Assembly: GCA_964599375.1 (NCBI GenBank)
Contig: CAZREW010000009.1
Coordinates: 1 to 64,000, forward strand
DNA: 64,000 nt
Direction of reading: 5' to 3'
Origin: JAUWCL01 sp964599375
Lineage (GTDB): Bacteria > Krumholzibacteriota > Krumholzibacteriia > Krumholzibacteriales > Krumholzibacteriaceae
Shown piece by piece: positions 40,359 to 49,235 of this stretch; position 1 is the first letter of the stretch, and each line of letters starts with the position of its first letter. The notes under the pieces are model-generated. The model searched no databases and was not told where the DNA came from. It saw nothing but the letters and a program-made list of their open reading frames with translations. Made by a program: the position numbers and the translations under genes.

Positions 40359-42044
40359 TCAATCTCCTTGATCCACTTTGCCCAGGGCCTTCTCTACCAG
40401 CCTGACGGTCTCCTCCGTATGAGCGACGACCTCGGCCCTGACCGCGGCCGCCTCCTTCGAGATAGCCGACTTGAACTCTTCGTCGCTTATCCCGGGCAGG
40501 TTTATGATGACGTTGAGGTAGGCCCCCTCCGCGGCGGTGCGCGCGGCCAGGGCGGCTACTCCCGCGTCGCTGATCGAGTTGGAGTTTCCCTTTTCCGCCA
40601 CGATGCGGGCCAGATCCGCCGCCGCTCTCGTGCGCCTCAGCACGCCCATCGGTACGAGGGTCGCTTCCTTCGTAGTCTCCTCGATTGCGGCAGCCCTTGC
40701 CGCCTTCTGTTCGTCCGTCTTCTTCTTCATCCGCATCGCGTCCATCACCATGTTGAACGCGTCGGTATCGCGGTCGACGTCGGCGAGGAACTCAGCCTTG
40801 ATCTTCTGCGCCTCGACCCCGGCCCGCTCCATCTCCTCGGACACGTCCTCGTAGCCCGCCTTGCCGTGCGTGAGGGCGCCGACCATCGCGGTCAGGGCCC
40901 CGCTGAGGGCGCCGCAGAGCGCGGCTACGCTGCCTCCGCCGGGCGCGGGGGCGTCGGTCGAGAGGACGTCCGCGAATCGGGCCGCCGTCAGCCCGACCAG
41001 GCTGTCCTGACGTCGCATGAAATACTCGATTATCTTCTTATCCGGCTCGAACTTGTAGAGGTCGCTGAGCCCGAGGGAGAGCACGGCCGTATGGACCAGT
41101 TCGGAGTCCGGGACGCCCGTCGTCTTACACATCTTTCTGAGGTAGTGCCGGCCCGATTCGAGAAAGGCCTCCAGAGGTATCAGCCCGACCAGTTCGCTTC
41201 CCGTGACGCGCGCGCCGTGCTCTGCGGCGATCCGCACGCATTCGTCGAAGACCAGATGGGGAGGTGTCACCTTGTAGTTTGTAAGGTTGATCGAGACCTG
41301 CGCCCTTCCGAAATCCTCCATGTACCACCCGACCGCCTTGCATTCCTGGAACAGGCCGGGCTCGCTGACGGCGGCCCCGTTCTCATCCCGGACGATCCTG
41401 TTGTTTTTGTCCCTCTTGACGCGCCCCTTCTCGCGGATGGTGAAGGCGATCTCCCTGGCGATCCTCGTGTCCCTGGTGTTGAGGTTGACGTTGTACGCTA
41501 TGAGAAACTCCCTCGCTCCGATCACGGTCGCTCCGGCGCCGGGATCGAACCTGGCAGGCCCGAAATCGGGCTTCCAGGCGGGATCGGCCAGTTTCGCTTC
41601 GAGGCCCTCGTACTCCCCAGCGCGGATATTCGCGAGATTGCGCCTTTCGGGAGTGGATGCGGCGTACTCGTACAGGTAGACCGGGATGCCGAGCTCCTCG
41701 CCGACACGTTTTCCCAGCCTCCGGGCGAGCTCCACGCAGTCGTCCATCGTCGTCCCGCTCACGGGGATGAAGGGGCACACGTCGGTGGCGCCCATCCTCG
41801 CGTGCGCGCCGCTGTGCTTCGACATGTCGATCACTTCGGCGGCCTTCCGGATCGCCCTGAACGCGGCCTCTACGACCTCGTCTGGGGTCCCGAGGACCGT
41901 CACGACCGTCCTGTTGGTGTCCTTTCCCGGGTCGACATCGAGAAGCCTGACGCCCTCGACGCCCCTGATCTCGCCTGTTATCTCGTCGATCCTGGCCTGG
42001 TCGCGGCCTTCGCTGAAGTTGGGTACGCACTCTACGAGTCTCAT
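40359..42044 (-). CDS. ftcD: bifunctional glutamate formimidoyltransferase/formimidoyl-tetrahydrofolate cyclodeaminase
   Basis: A 561-residue fusion. The N-terminal half (about 1-300) is the formiminotransferase (MRLVECVPNFSEGRD, DMSKHSGAHARMGATDVCPF). The C-terminal part (about 340-545) is the cyclodeaminase (APAPGGGSVAALCGALSGALTAMVGALTHGK). It transfers the formimino group of N-formiminoglutamate to tetrahydrofolate and releases ammonia. The ATG at 42042-42044 with AAGGAGAG upstream is the family start; the frame continues upstream without support. A hutH-like gene is 14 kb away; hutU and hutI are not in the window. Confidence 0.93.
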   Translation of the reverse strand: MRLVECVPNFSEGRDQARIDEITGEIRGVEGVRLLDVDPGKDTNRTVVTVLGTPDEVVEAAFRAIRKAAEVIDMSKHSGAHARMGATDVCPFIPVSGTTMDDCVELARRLGKRVGEELGIPVYLYEYAASTPERRNLANIRAGEYEGLEAKLADPAWKPDFGPARFDPGAGATVIGAREFLIAYNVNLNTRDTRIAREIAFTIREKGRVKRDKNNRIVRDENGAAVSEPGLFQECKAVGWYMEDFGRAQVSINLTNYKVTPPHLVFDECVRIAAEHGARVTGSELVGLIPLEAFLESGRHYLRKMCKTTGVPDSELVHTAVLSLGLSDLYKFEPDKKIIEYFMRRQDSLVGLTAARFADVLSTDAPAPGGGSVAALCGALSGALTAMVGALTHGKAGYEDVSEEMERAGVEAQKIKAEFLADVDRDTDAFNMVMDAMRMKKKTDEQKAARAAAIEETTKEATLVPMGVLRRTRAAADLARIVAEKGNSNSISDAGVAALAARTAAEGAYLNVIINLPGISDEEFKSAISKEAAAVRAEVVAHTEETVRLVEKALGKVDQGD

Positions 42045-42177
42045 CGGGACTGTCACTCTCCTTGTCCTGGGTGAGAATATATGGCAATATGTCCACAGGA
42101 TAAGCGTGCGCCGCCGGCAGGTCAAGCACAGCGTTGCTCCGCCGGCGGGCCCTAGACTGGCGTAGGCCGGAGGCAGG

Positions 42178-42942
42178 ATGAGGTTCTTCATCAGCGTTCC
42201 ACTGAGCAGGTTCGACGATATGTTCGACGATGTCGTCGGGGCGGGCTTCCATCCCGAGATACGGATGACAAGGGCCGATTACCTCGCCAGAGCGGCCGTA
42301 TCGAAGTTTACGAGGATGAAGGAGATGTTCGAGGAACGCTCACTACGGACCTTCACCCACGGCCCGTTCTTCGGGCTCGACATAGCCAGCCTCGACATCT
42401 GTCTTGCCGAATACTCGGCCGACTGCCTTAACACCGGGCTGGAGGCGACAGCCGCCCTCGGCGGCAGTGTAATGGTGATGCACACAGGCTACATGCCCCA
42501 GTTCTCCAGGGGCGGCAGGAGGCACTGGCTGAGGAACTGGGCAGAGAGGATGCCGCGGATCGTCGAGCACGCGGAGAGGCTCGGCATCACCCTCGCGCTC
42601 GAGAACACCTGGGACGACCGCCCCGAGATCATGCTTCACCTGGCCGGTCTGCTTCCCGGAGACGCAGTGCGGTTCTGTCTCGACACGGGTCATGTCAACG
42701 CCTTTTCGCACCTGCCTGTCGGCAGGTGGTGGGATATGATCGGTGACCGTGTCGTCGCCCTGCACATTCACGACAACGACGGCCTTTCCGACGATCACCT
42801 GGCCCCCGGGGAGGGCACTTTCGACTTCGAGGCGCTTGCCGGGATACTACGCGGCCTCGATACGATGCCTCTTCTCGATCTCGAGGTCGAGCTGCCGAGA
42901 GCCCTCCGGGGCAGGGAATACATCGAGGCACTGCTGGGCTGA
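42178..42942 (+). CDS. sugar-phosphate isomerase/epimerase-like TIM-barrel protein
   Basis: A 254-residue protein of the xylose-isomerase-like/AP-endonuclease-2 TIM-barrel family. It has the metal-binding pattern of that fold: THGPFFGLDI, MVMHTGYMP, LALENTWDD (Glu), FCLDTGHVNAF (Asp, His), ALHIHDNDG (His) and LDLEVE (Glu). No secretion signal. Substrate unknown; neither endonuclease IV nor a named isomerase fits exactly. GGAGGCAGG precedes the ATG. Confidence 0.78.
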   Translation: MRFFISVPLSRFDDMFDDVVGAGFHPEIRMTRADYLARAAVSKFTRMKEMFEERSLRTFTHGPFFGLDIASLDICLAEYSADCLNTGLEATAALGGSVMVMHTGYMPQFSRGGRRHWLRNWAERMPRIVEHAERLGITLALENTWDDRPEIMLHLAGLLPGDAVRFCLDTGHVNAFSHLPVGRWWDMIGDRVVALHIHDNDGLSDDHLAPGEGTFDFEALAGILRGLDTMPLLDLEVELPRALRGREYIEALLG

Positions 42943-43061
42943 CGGGGCCGGGATATCAAATCGCGGATTGCGTTTTCCGGAGATCTGTGGTAATAATACG
43001 TCATATCATCCACAAGCGTAAAACAGCGTGGGAAGTACATAATTAATATTTTAAATAAGCG

Positions 43062-44435
43062 ATGAGCAAGTCCGGATCCATAAACTGTGACTCCCGGCGC
43101 GAGCTATATGTCTATTTCGCTCTCCTTCTGGTGCTTTTTCTCGCGTATGTGACAGCCGGTCTGATACTGCCGGCCCTTGGCGGGAGCAGAGACCGGATCA
43201 GGGAGGCCCTTTTCGGGTTCTCTCAATTCGGCTGCTTCTCCGTCCCGTGTGCGCTTATAGCGATATCCGTACCGATAGCGGTCTTCATCGTCAGCCGGGT
43301 GATCGCGCCCGTGTCGAAGGAACGGCTGTACGCTCATATCGCCTCCACTTTTGACAGCTCATGGTTCCGTATCCTGTTCTCGCTGTCGCTGGTAATCGTC
43401 TTCTTCGCGCTCAGGAGCCATTTCATCAATTACGACGGGCGGATGTTCGCCGAGAAATTCGCGCGCGACGTGCCTCTTCACGGGGCGCATGTCACGCACG
43501 ACGAGATGTGGGAGCTTTATCTCCATTCGAGGTTCTGGTTCTACACGAACCGGATCTTTGGCTGGAACGTCGAGCTCTCGTACCAGGTACTCTCATCTGT
43601 GGCCGGCGGCGCGTTTATCCTTCTCCTGTTGTACTACTGCTCGGTCATGTTTCCCGAAAGACCCGTCCTCGCATTCGCGGTATGCGTTTCCGGCGGCTAC
43701 ATGCAGATCTTCTTCGGAGACGTGGAGAACTACACCCTGACCGCGACCTGGATAATGGCCTACTTTCTCGCGTCGGCGTTCTATATAAAAGGGAGGATAA
43801 GCGTCATCATCCCTTCGGTGATCCTCGCGACGGCCCTGACCTTCCATCTTCTCGCGGGGTTTCTGATACCGTCCATGCTCGTACTCTACAGGATCGCCTG
43901 GAAGAGGGATGAAAGGCGGCCGGTCCTGGCCGCCGTGGGGATGTTCTGCGGGATAGTCGGGCTTACACTGCTCTTCTTCCATCTCAACGGCCTGCCGATC
44001 AGGGACCTTTGGTATCACAGTCACGCGTTCGGCCACGGCGGGCATATAAGGCCGAGGCTCGTTGATCCTTCCCCGGGGTACTACTTCGCGATATTCAACC
44101 TGTTATTCCTGCTCGCCCCCGCATGGATCCTGCTGATCCCGCAGCTCATCTTCGGCCGGGTCAGACTCGACGACCTGAATATCCACCTCATCGTCGCGGC
44201 CGTGTTCACTGGGATCTTCCTCGTTGCCTGGAAGGCCACGCTGGGCGTGTATTCGGACTGGAACTTGTTCGCCGTGGTGGCGCTGCCGGTCACATTCCTC
44301 GTGCTGCGCAACCTGCTTTCCACAGAATGCCTCAGCGGGAGGCGGTGGTTGATATACATCTTCGTGTGGCTGTTCATGCTGCATTCCTACTCTTGGATCA
44401 TTTCCAACCACTTCTACCACGCCGTCGTCCAGTGA
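43062..44435 (+). CDS. polytopic membrane protein, possible GT-C-fold glycosyltransferase
   Basis: A 457-residue integral membrane protein with about 11-12 helices. An early extramembrane loop after the third helix (FINYDGRMFAEKFARDVPLHGAHVTHDEMWELYLH) contains acidic residues and His in the place where polyprenol-using GT-C transferases keep their catalytic Asp. Later VENYTLTA and WNLFAVVALPVTFLVL are typical of the ArnT/EpsG-like group. I offer this as a resemblance, not an assignment. No glycan genes lie nearby. Confidence 0.5.
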   Translation: MSKSGSINCDSRRELYVYFALLLVLFLAYVTAGLILPALGGSRDRIREALFGFSQFGCFSVPCALIAISVPIAVFIVSRVIAPVSKERLYAHIASTFDSSWFRILFSLSLVIVFFALRSHFINYDGRMFAEKFARDVPLHGAHVTHDEMWELYLHSRFWFYTNRIFGWNVELSYQVLSSVAGGAFILLLLYYCSVMFPERPVLAFAVCVSGGYMQIFFGDVENYTLTATWIMAYFLASAFYIKGRISVIIPSVILATALTFHLLAGFLIPSMLVLYRIAWKRDERRPVLAAVGMFCGIVGLTLLFFHLNGLPIRDLWYHSHAFGHGGHIRPRLVDPSPGYYFAIFNLLFLLAPAWILLIPQLIFGRVRLDDLNIHLIVAAVFTGIFLVAWKATLGVYSDWNLFAVVALPVTFLVLRNLLSTECLSGRRWLIYIFVWLFMLHSYSWIISNHFYHAVVQ

Positions 44436-44455
44436 ATGCGGTCAGCGCATGTAAA

Positions 44456-44484
44456 TTGACACAATCCTGAAAATGCTCTAATGT
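44456..44484 (+). promoter_or_regulatory. sigma70-type promoter of rmuC
   Basis: TTGACA (44456-44461), a 17-bp spacer and TAATGT (44479-44484), a near-consensus promoter 60-90 bp before the rmuC start. Confidence 0.7.
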
Positions 44485-44546
44485 GACTTGACGAGTTTCC
44501 AGTAAGTGGTAGGTGGTATGGACGACCGGTTCCAGGGAGTGTTCGA

Positions 44547-45812
44547 TTGGACTATCTTTTTCTGATATTCATCCTCGTCATTTTCGCGGCGAACATCATC
44601 CTCACCATAGTATTCAACCGCAGGCGGGGCAGCCCGGACCAGGCTCAGGAAAAGCTTCTCAGGGACGAGATGAAGCAGAACCGCGAGGAGATGACCAATA
44701 CCCTCGTAGGGCTGCTCGGTGAGATGAGGGAGTCTCAGGACGCCAGGCAGGAGAGCATCGGGAAGCGGATCGGCGAGCTGACCGAATCAAACGAGAAGGC
44801 CCTAGGAAGCCTCAGAGACAAGGTCGAGGAGCGCCTCAGGGAGATACAGGAAAGCAACGACAGGAAGCTCGAGAAGATGCGTGAGACGGTCGACGAAAAG
44901 CTCCAGAGCACGCTGGAGAAGCGCCTCGGCGAATCGTTCAAAATGGTCAGCGAGCACCTCGAGGCGGTTCACAAGGGTCTCGGAGAGATGAGGAACCTTG
45001 CCGATGGAGTCGGGGACTTGAAAAGAGTCCTGACAAATGTGAAGGCACGCGGAACCTGGGCGGAAATACAGCTTGGTGATATTCTGGAGCAGATCCTGAC
45101 GGACGCACAGTTTTCGCGTAACGTCGAGACTCGTCCGGGGTCTAATGAGAGGGTCGAGTTTGCATTGCGGTTACCTGGACCAAGTGACGATCCTGATTCA
45201 TTAGTTTGGCTTCCAATCGACGCAAAGTTCCCCCAAGAAGATTATTTGCGATTGGTAGACGCATCTGAAACGGGAGATGCAGAAGGTGTCAAACAGGCAA
45301 CAGCGGCGCTTGGTAGAGCCGTTCTAAAATCAGCCAAAGATATACAGACTAAATATATCGATCCTCCCCAGACGACCGATTTTGCGTTGATGTTTCTGCC
45401 TACTGAGGGACTTTACGCCGAGATCCTGCGCCAGCCTGGGTTGGTCGAGCATCTACAGGTCGACCATCGTGTCGTCGTGGCGGGGCCGACGACTCTTGCG
45501 GCTATTCTGAGCGCATTACGGATGGGATTCCGGACTCTTGCGATTGAGAAGCGCTCGAGTGAAGTCTGGAAGATCCTCAGCGCGGTAAAGACAGAATTCG
45601 ATAAATTTGGTGGAGTGCTTGAAAAACTGGGCAACCAGCTCGATACGGCTCGAAAAACAGTCAAGGAGACGGGAGCCAGGACCAGAGCAATGGCGAGAAA
45701 GCTCAAGTCTGTTGAGGAACTCCCGGAATCAGAATCGACCAGGTTGCTTGGTCTCCCCGATGGAGGGAAAGCGGATATTCCGGAGGATGAATCTGAAGAT
45801 AAGGATGCATGA
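44547..45812 (+). CDS. rmuC: DNA recombination protein RmuC
   Basis: The 421-residue protein has an N-terminal membrane helix (about 3-24), a long coiled coil (about 35-150) and the RmuC nuclease-like domain (RGTWAEIQLGDILEQIL, LPIDAKFPQEDYLRL, FLPTEGLYAEIL, AGPTTLAAILSALRMGF). RmuC limits certain recombination events; the core is a predicted PD-(D/E)XK fold. The start is TTG. GC is 105/180 in 44641-44820 but 81/180 in 45181-45360, with more TTA, TTG and TCA codons, so the segment may have a different history. Confidence 0.9.
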   Translation: MDYLFLIFILVIFAANIILTIVFNRRRGSPDQAQEKLLRDEMKQNREEMTNTLVGLLGEMRESQDARQESIGKRIGELTESNEKALGSLRDKVEERLREIQESNDRKLEKMRETVDEKLQSTLEKRLGESFKMVSEHLEAVHKGLGEMRNLADGVGDLKRVLTNVKARGTWAEIQLGDILEQILTDAQFSRNVETRPGSNERVEFALRLPGPSDDPDSLVWLPIDAKFPQEDYLRLVDASETGDAEGVKQATAALGRAVLKSAKDIQTKYIDPPQTTDFALMFLPTEGLYAEILRQPGLVEHLQVDHRVVVAGPTTLAAILSALRMGFRTLAIEKRSSEVWKILSAVKTEFDKFGGVLEKLGNQLDTARKTVKETGARTRAMARKLKSVEELPESESTRLLGLPDGGKADIPEDESEDKDA

Positions 45813-45836
45813 GGATCTGGACTGGCCTGGTTTTTA

Positions 45837-46388
45837 ATGGAAACCTACACTGAACCGAAAGAACTTGTTGAAAATCCTATGTATCACGAGCAGAGGCGAG
45901 CGGTCCTTTCCGGCCTGAGCGACGACATGATAGACGCGCCGATCGTCGGGATCGTCAACGAGCTCAACCGGCTCCCTTTCTGCTACACGATGCAGTCCTG
46001 CTACGGACATTTTATGTATGAAGGGCAGACGGACCCAGCGAACATCGAGCCTCTGCCGGCCACAGGCATCATCGGCCCTGTCCATTACAGGATCGCCTAT
46101 ATCTGTTTCTGCATAGAAAACAGCTCCGCCGGCAGAGGGTTTCTCAAGATCCTGCAGGGATTGACGGATATAGACTCGGATAACGTCCAGCTGTGCTGCG
46201 CGGAGTGGTTCTGGGAAAGGCATATAAATACATACGCGCTTCAGGTCGAGCCCGACAGGTTCAAGCGTCAGGATACGGCCGAGCTCTATTACGAGGAAGC
46301 TCTGCGCATCGAAAAAATACGCAATGAGTTTTTCGGCAGGCTGAGATCATCAGTTTCGGGCGGCAATCCTGACAGAAGGGCCGATTGA
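45837..46388 (+). CDS. hypothetical protein, faint TYW3-like motif
   Basis: A 183-residue cytosolic protein. The segment DAPIVGIVNELNRLPFCYTMQSCYGHF recalls the D-x-x-I..L-x-x-x-I-N...YTTSSCSGR motif of the tRNA wybutosine-synthesis protein TYW3, but the rest does not obviously match. Other Cys (YICFCIE, VQLCCAEW) could bind metal. No TM or signal. It sits 24 bases after rmuC and ahead of a broken Cys-rich gene. I do not assign a function. Confidence 0.55.
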   Translation: METYTEPKELVENPMYHEQRRAVLSGLSDDMIDAPIVGIVNELNRLPFCYTMQSCYGHFMYEGQTDPANIEPLPATGIIGPVHYRIAYICFCIENSSAGRGFLKILQGLTDIDSDNVQLCCAEWFWERHINTYALQVEPDRFKRQDTAELYYEEALRIEKIRNEFFGRLRSSVSGGNPDRRAD

Positions 46389-46419
46389 AGTCATTACTGC
46401 GCGGGTACAGGGTCAAGTG

Positions 46420-46990
46420 ATGAGATATATCTTCGCCCCGGGATGCGCGTTTTATATTTACAAACCCCATCTGATAGACAGGCTTCAGGGATTCCTCGAT
46501 GCTAGTTACGGAGCGATGGGCCAGCTGGTCACCTGCTGCCGCCACACTCCCCGCATCCCATCCGGCACGACCCTGATCAACATATGTCCCGGATGCGACA
46601 GGAGATACCGCGAGAACTACAAGGACCCTTCGACTGTCTCGCTGTGGGAACTGCTTGCTGAAAGCGGATCGTTCCCGTTCCCCGATAATCAATCGCAGGA
46701 GATGACGATCATCGATGCGTGCCCTGCCAGGGACCAGGACCGGGTCCACGAGGCCGTGAGGGCACTGGCCGAACGGATGAAAATCTCGATCGTCGAGCCT
46801 CAGAAGACCAGGCGGAACAGCACATGTTGCGGAGACACGTTCTTCGGGAACCTTCCTGATCGATCTCCTTTTCGATGAAGATACCGCCGCGGGGGCTCAC
46901 GATCTGGACGAGTGGCACGGAGAACTGGACCGGTTCATCGATGATCACAGGGACTATGAAGTGATATCCGAGTGGCCTGTTTTCTGTTGA
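46420..46990 (+). pseudogene. CCG-domain Fe-S-binding protein, disrupted by deletion/frameshift
   Basis: The first 152 codons (to a TGA at 46876-46878) read as a Cys-rich CCG-domain protein of the heterodisulfide-reductase-B-like kind: FAPGCAFYIY, VTCCRHTP, INICPGCDRRYRENY, IDACPARDQ and NSTCCGDTFFGN. Then the frame breaks. In the +1 frame, 46841-46990 reads on as FLIDLLFDEDTAAG...DEWHGELDRFID...EWPVFC, which I recall as the C-terminus of the same family. About 30-40 residues with the second Cys pair seem lost between, at ACCTTCCT near 46850. Loss of function is likely; a sequencing or assembly error remains possible. Confidence 0.65.
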
Positions 46991-47021
46991 GAATCGCTTG
47001 CCTGTCTGGTAGGGTGACAGG

Positions 47022-48008
47022 ATGGCAGTACAGGAGACACAGCCGGGCGGGGAGCCCGCGCCCAAGCCGTTAAAGAATAAACCCCTTATAAAGTGGCAGA
47101 GACCCAATGTCCACGTGATGTACGCCCTTGCCCCGGCAGCCGTGGCGTCGATCTACTTCTTCGGGTGGCGCAGCCTGGTCATGCTGGCCGTGGTATCCAT
47201 TGCCGGATTCCTGGCGGAATTCATCTTCCTGAAGGCGACCTACAGGGAGCCGGTATCATCGGCAGTTTTCGTATCCTGCCTGCTTTTTACGATGAGCCTT
47301 CCTCCGACACTCCCGTTGTGGATCGCGGTAGTGGGGATAGTGTTCGGCATCACGTTCGGCAAGATGGTCTTTGGAGGCTTCGGCCGGAACATCTTCAACC
47401 CGGCGCTGGTCGGGCGGGCATTCATATACGTGAGTTTCGGAGGGCCCATGACGGCCGCCTGGGTCGATCATGTCGGTGGAGGCGCGGGTGGGTTCGCCCG
47501 TTTCTCGGCCGATGCGGTCACGCAGGCCACCCCGCTTGTGCGGCTCAGCCAGGGGCTGCCCGTCTCCAAGCTGTCGATGCTCCTCGGGAATGAATCGGGG
47601 TGCATCGGCGAGACGAGCGCGATCCTTCTCCTGCTAGGCGGGATCTACATAGTCTACAGGAAGTTCGCGAGCTGGCGCATCGTGCTCTCGGTCTTCATAG
47701 GGATGCTCGGACTTCAGACCGTGCTGTGGGCGGCGGGCGTCGGCCGGGCCATCGACCCGCTCAGCGCGATGCTCGGCGGCGGGTTCATGCTGGGAGCGTG
47801 GTTCATGGCGACCGATCCCGTCTCCGCCTCGCAGACCAACGGAGGCAGATGGATATATGGCCTGCTCATAGGAATGTTGACGGTGCTGATCCGGACATTC
47901 TCGATCTGGCCGGAGGGCGTGATGTTCGCCATCCTGCTCGGCAATATGTTCGCTCCGATCGTCGATTACTATATCAAGGTGGCTGGGAAGAAGGTGGAGG
48001 AGGCATGA
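47022..48008 (+). CDS. nqrB: NqrB/RnfD-family flavinylated membrane subunit
   Basis: A 328-residue membrane protein with about ten helices and the FMN site DAVTQATPL (164-172), T170 the expected covalent FMN Thr. NIFNPALVGRAFIY and MATDPVSASQT are shared with NqrB and RnfD. It is clearly shorter than Vibrio NqrB (about 410), nearer RnfD. It begins a set nqrB-nqrC-nqrD-nqrE-nqrF with no nqrA before it; a broken CCG gene lies there instead. Confidence 0.88.
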   Translation: MAVQETQPGGEPAPKPLKNKPLIKWQRPNVHVMYALAPAAVASIYFFGWRSLVMLAVVSIAGFLAEFIFLKATYREPVSSAVFVSCLLFTMSLPPTLPLWIAVVGIVFGITFGKMVFGGFGRNIFNPALVGRAFIYVSFGGPMTAAWVDHVGGGAGGFARFSADAVTQATPLVRLSQGLPVSKLSMLLGNESGCIGETSAILLLLGGIYIVYRKFASWRIVLSVFIGMLGLQTVLWAAGVGRAIDPLSAMLGGGFMLGAWFMATDPVSASQTNGGRWIYGLLIGMLTVLIRTFSIWPEGVMFAILLGNMFAPIVDYYIKVAGKKVEEA

Positions 48009-48628
48009 AGAAAGGATCCTTCGCGAAGAAGAGGATATACCCGGTGATCTTCATGCTGATCGTGACCGTTGCGTTCATCTCGGTCACCACGGTCGTCTAT
48101 ACATTCACGAAGGATACGATAAAGCTCAATGAAACGCTCAGGCTCAAGCAGGCGGTGCTTTCCGCCGCCGGCGTACGGCTTTCAAAGGACCCCGCGAAGA
48201 TCGAAAAGACTTTCGACGAAAGGGTCGATGAAGTGACCGGCAGAGATGGAAAAGTCAGATACTACGCGATACGTGGCGAAGGGACGTCTGAGATTGAAAG
48301 TTATGTGGTCATCCGGACAGGCGCCGGATTGTGGGGAGAGATCACCGCGGGTGTAGGATTCGACAGCGCTCTCGAGACTTTCAGGGGACTCGAGATCATC
48401 GATCAGAACGAGACCCCGGGCCTCGGCGGCAGGATCGACGAGGCATGGTTCAAGGAACAGTTCGCTGGTAAACGGCCCCCGCTCTCCCATGTTCCTGAGG
48501 GAGATAAGGCCTCCGAACATCAGTTCCAGGCCATCACAGGCGCCACTTATTCCACCGAGGCGATCCAGAAGCTCGTCAACGACGCGCTCGAGTACGCGCG
48601 GGCCGAGATAAAGGTCGGGAATGAATAA
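48005..48628 (+). CDS. nqrC: NqrC/RnfG-family FMN subunit
   Basis: The 207-residue protein has one N-terminal helix (about 11-35) and a periplasmic FMN-binding domain with the flavinylation motif TGATYST (178-184), T181 the expected site. ETPGLGGRIDEAWF is the other family mark. The ATG at 48005 overlaps the nqrB stop as ATGA; the open frame further upstream is antisense-like noise within nqrB. Confidence 0.9.
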   Translation: MKKGSFAKKRIYPVIFMLIVTVAFISVTTVVYTFTKDTIKLNETLRLKQAVLSAAGVRLSKDPAKIEKTFDERVDEVTGRDGKVRYYAIRGEGTSEIESYVVIRTGAGLWGEITAGVGFDSALETFRGLEIIDQNETPGLGGRIDEAWFKEQFAGKRPPLSHVPEGDKASEHQFQAITGATYSTEAIQKLVNDALEYARAEIKVGNE

Positions 48629-49235
48629 TTTCAAGGCCAAGAAGGTGCTGCTGGAGGATCTGGGGAAGAACAACCCCGTCTTCATACAGGTGCTAGGCAT
48701 CTGTTCGACGCTCGCTGTGACGAACGTCCTGAGGAACACGGTCGTCATGAGCGCAGGGCTCATCTTCGTGACGGCGCTTTCGAATCTGACCGTGTCTCTT
48801 GTGAGGAATGTGATGCCATCTCGGATAAGGATGATGGTCGAGACGCTCATCATCGCCTGTTACGTGATAATCGTTGACATAGTCCTGAAAGCTTACATGC
48901 CCGAAGTCTCGCGCCAGCTGGGACCTTACGTCGGCCTGATCATCACGAACTGCATCATAATGGGCAGGGCCGAGGCTTTTGCCCTTTCCAATCCCCCCGG
49001 CCTGTCGTTTATTGACGGCGTCGCTTCCGGCATAGGCTATTCCTACGTGCTCCTGGTCATCGCGTTCATCAGGGAGCTGATGGGATCGGGATCAGTATGG
49101 GGCCATCATGTACTCGGGGACTGGTGGACGAACTGGTCGATAATGGTGATGGCGCCCGGCGCGTTCTTTACGCTCGCCGTATTCATCTGGATCGTCAAGG
49201 GGATGATGTTCAGGCGGCAGGAGGGAAGCTCATGA
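48621..49235 (+). CDS. nqrD: NqrD/RnfE-family membrane subunit
   Basis: A 204-residue six-helix subunit: NNPVFIQVLGICSTLAVTNVL and YVGLIITNCIIMGRAEAFA carry the Cys that ligate the intramembrane Fe-S centre with NqrE. Unlike the RnfE in this window it has no Cys/His tail. It overlaps nqrC by 8 bp and nqrE by 4 bp. Confidence 0.92.
   Translation: MNNFKAKKVLLEDLGKNNPVFIQVLGICSTLAVTNVLRNTVVMSAGLIFVTALSNLTVSLVRNVMPSRIRMMVETLIIACYVIIVDIVLKAYMPEVSRQLGPYVGLIITNCIIMGRAEAFALSNPPGLSFIDGVASGIGYSYVLLVIAFIRELMGSGSVWGHHVLGDWWTNWSIMVMAPGAFFTLAVFIWIVKGMMFRRQEGSS

Noticed and set aside
39489..42074. A very long (861-codon) plus-strand open frame opposite pgi and ftcD
   Set aside because: Both genes on the minus strand are unmistakable; long antisense frames are common in GC-rich DNA. 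The frame has no recognisable domain.
46709..47107. 132-codon minus-strand frame across the broken CCG gene and nqrB start
   Set aside because: It overlaps two plus-strand genes and has no protein-like features; the plus-strand +1 frame explains the open region better.
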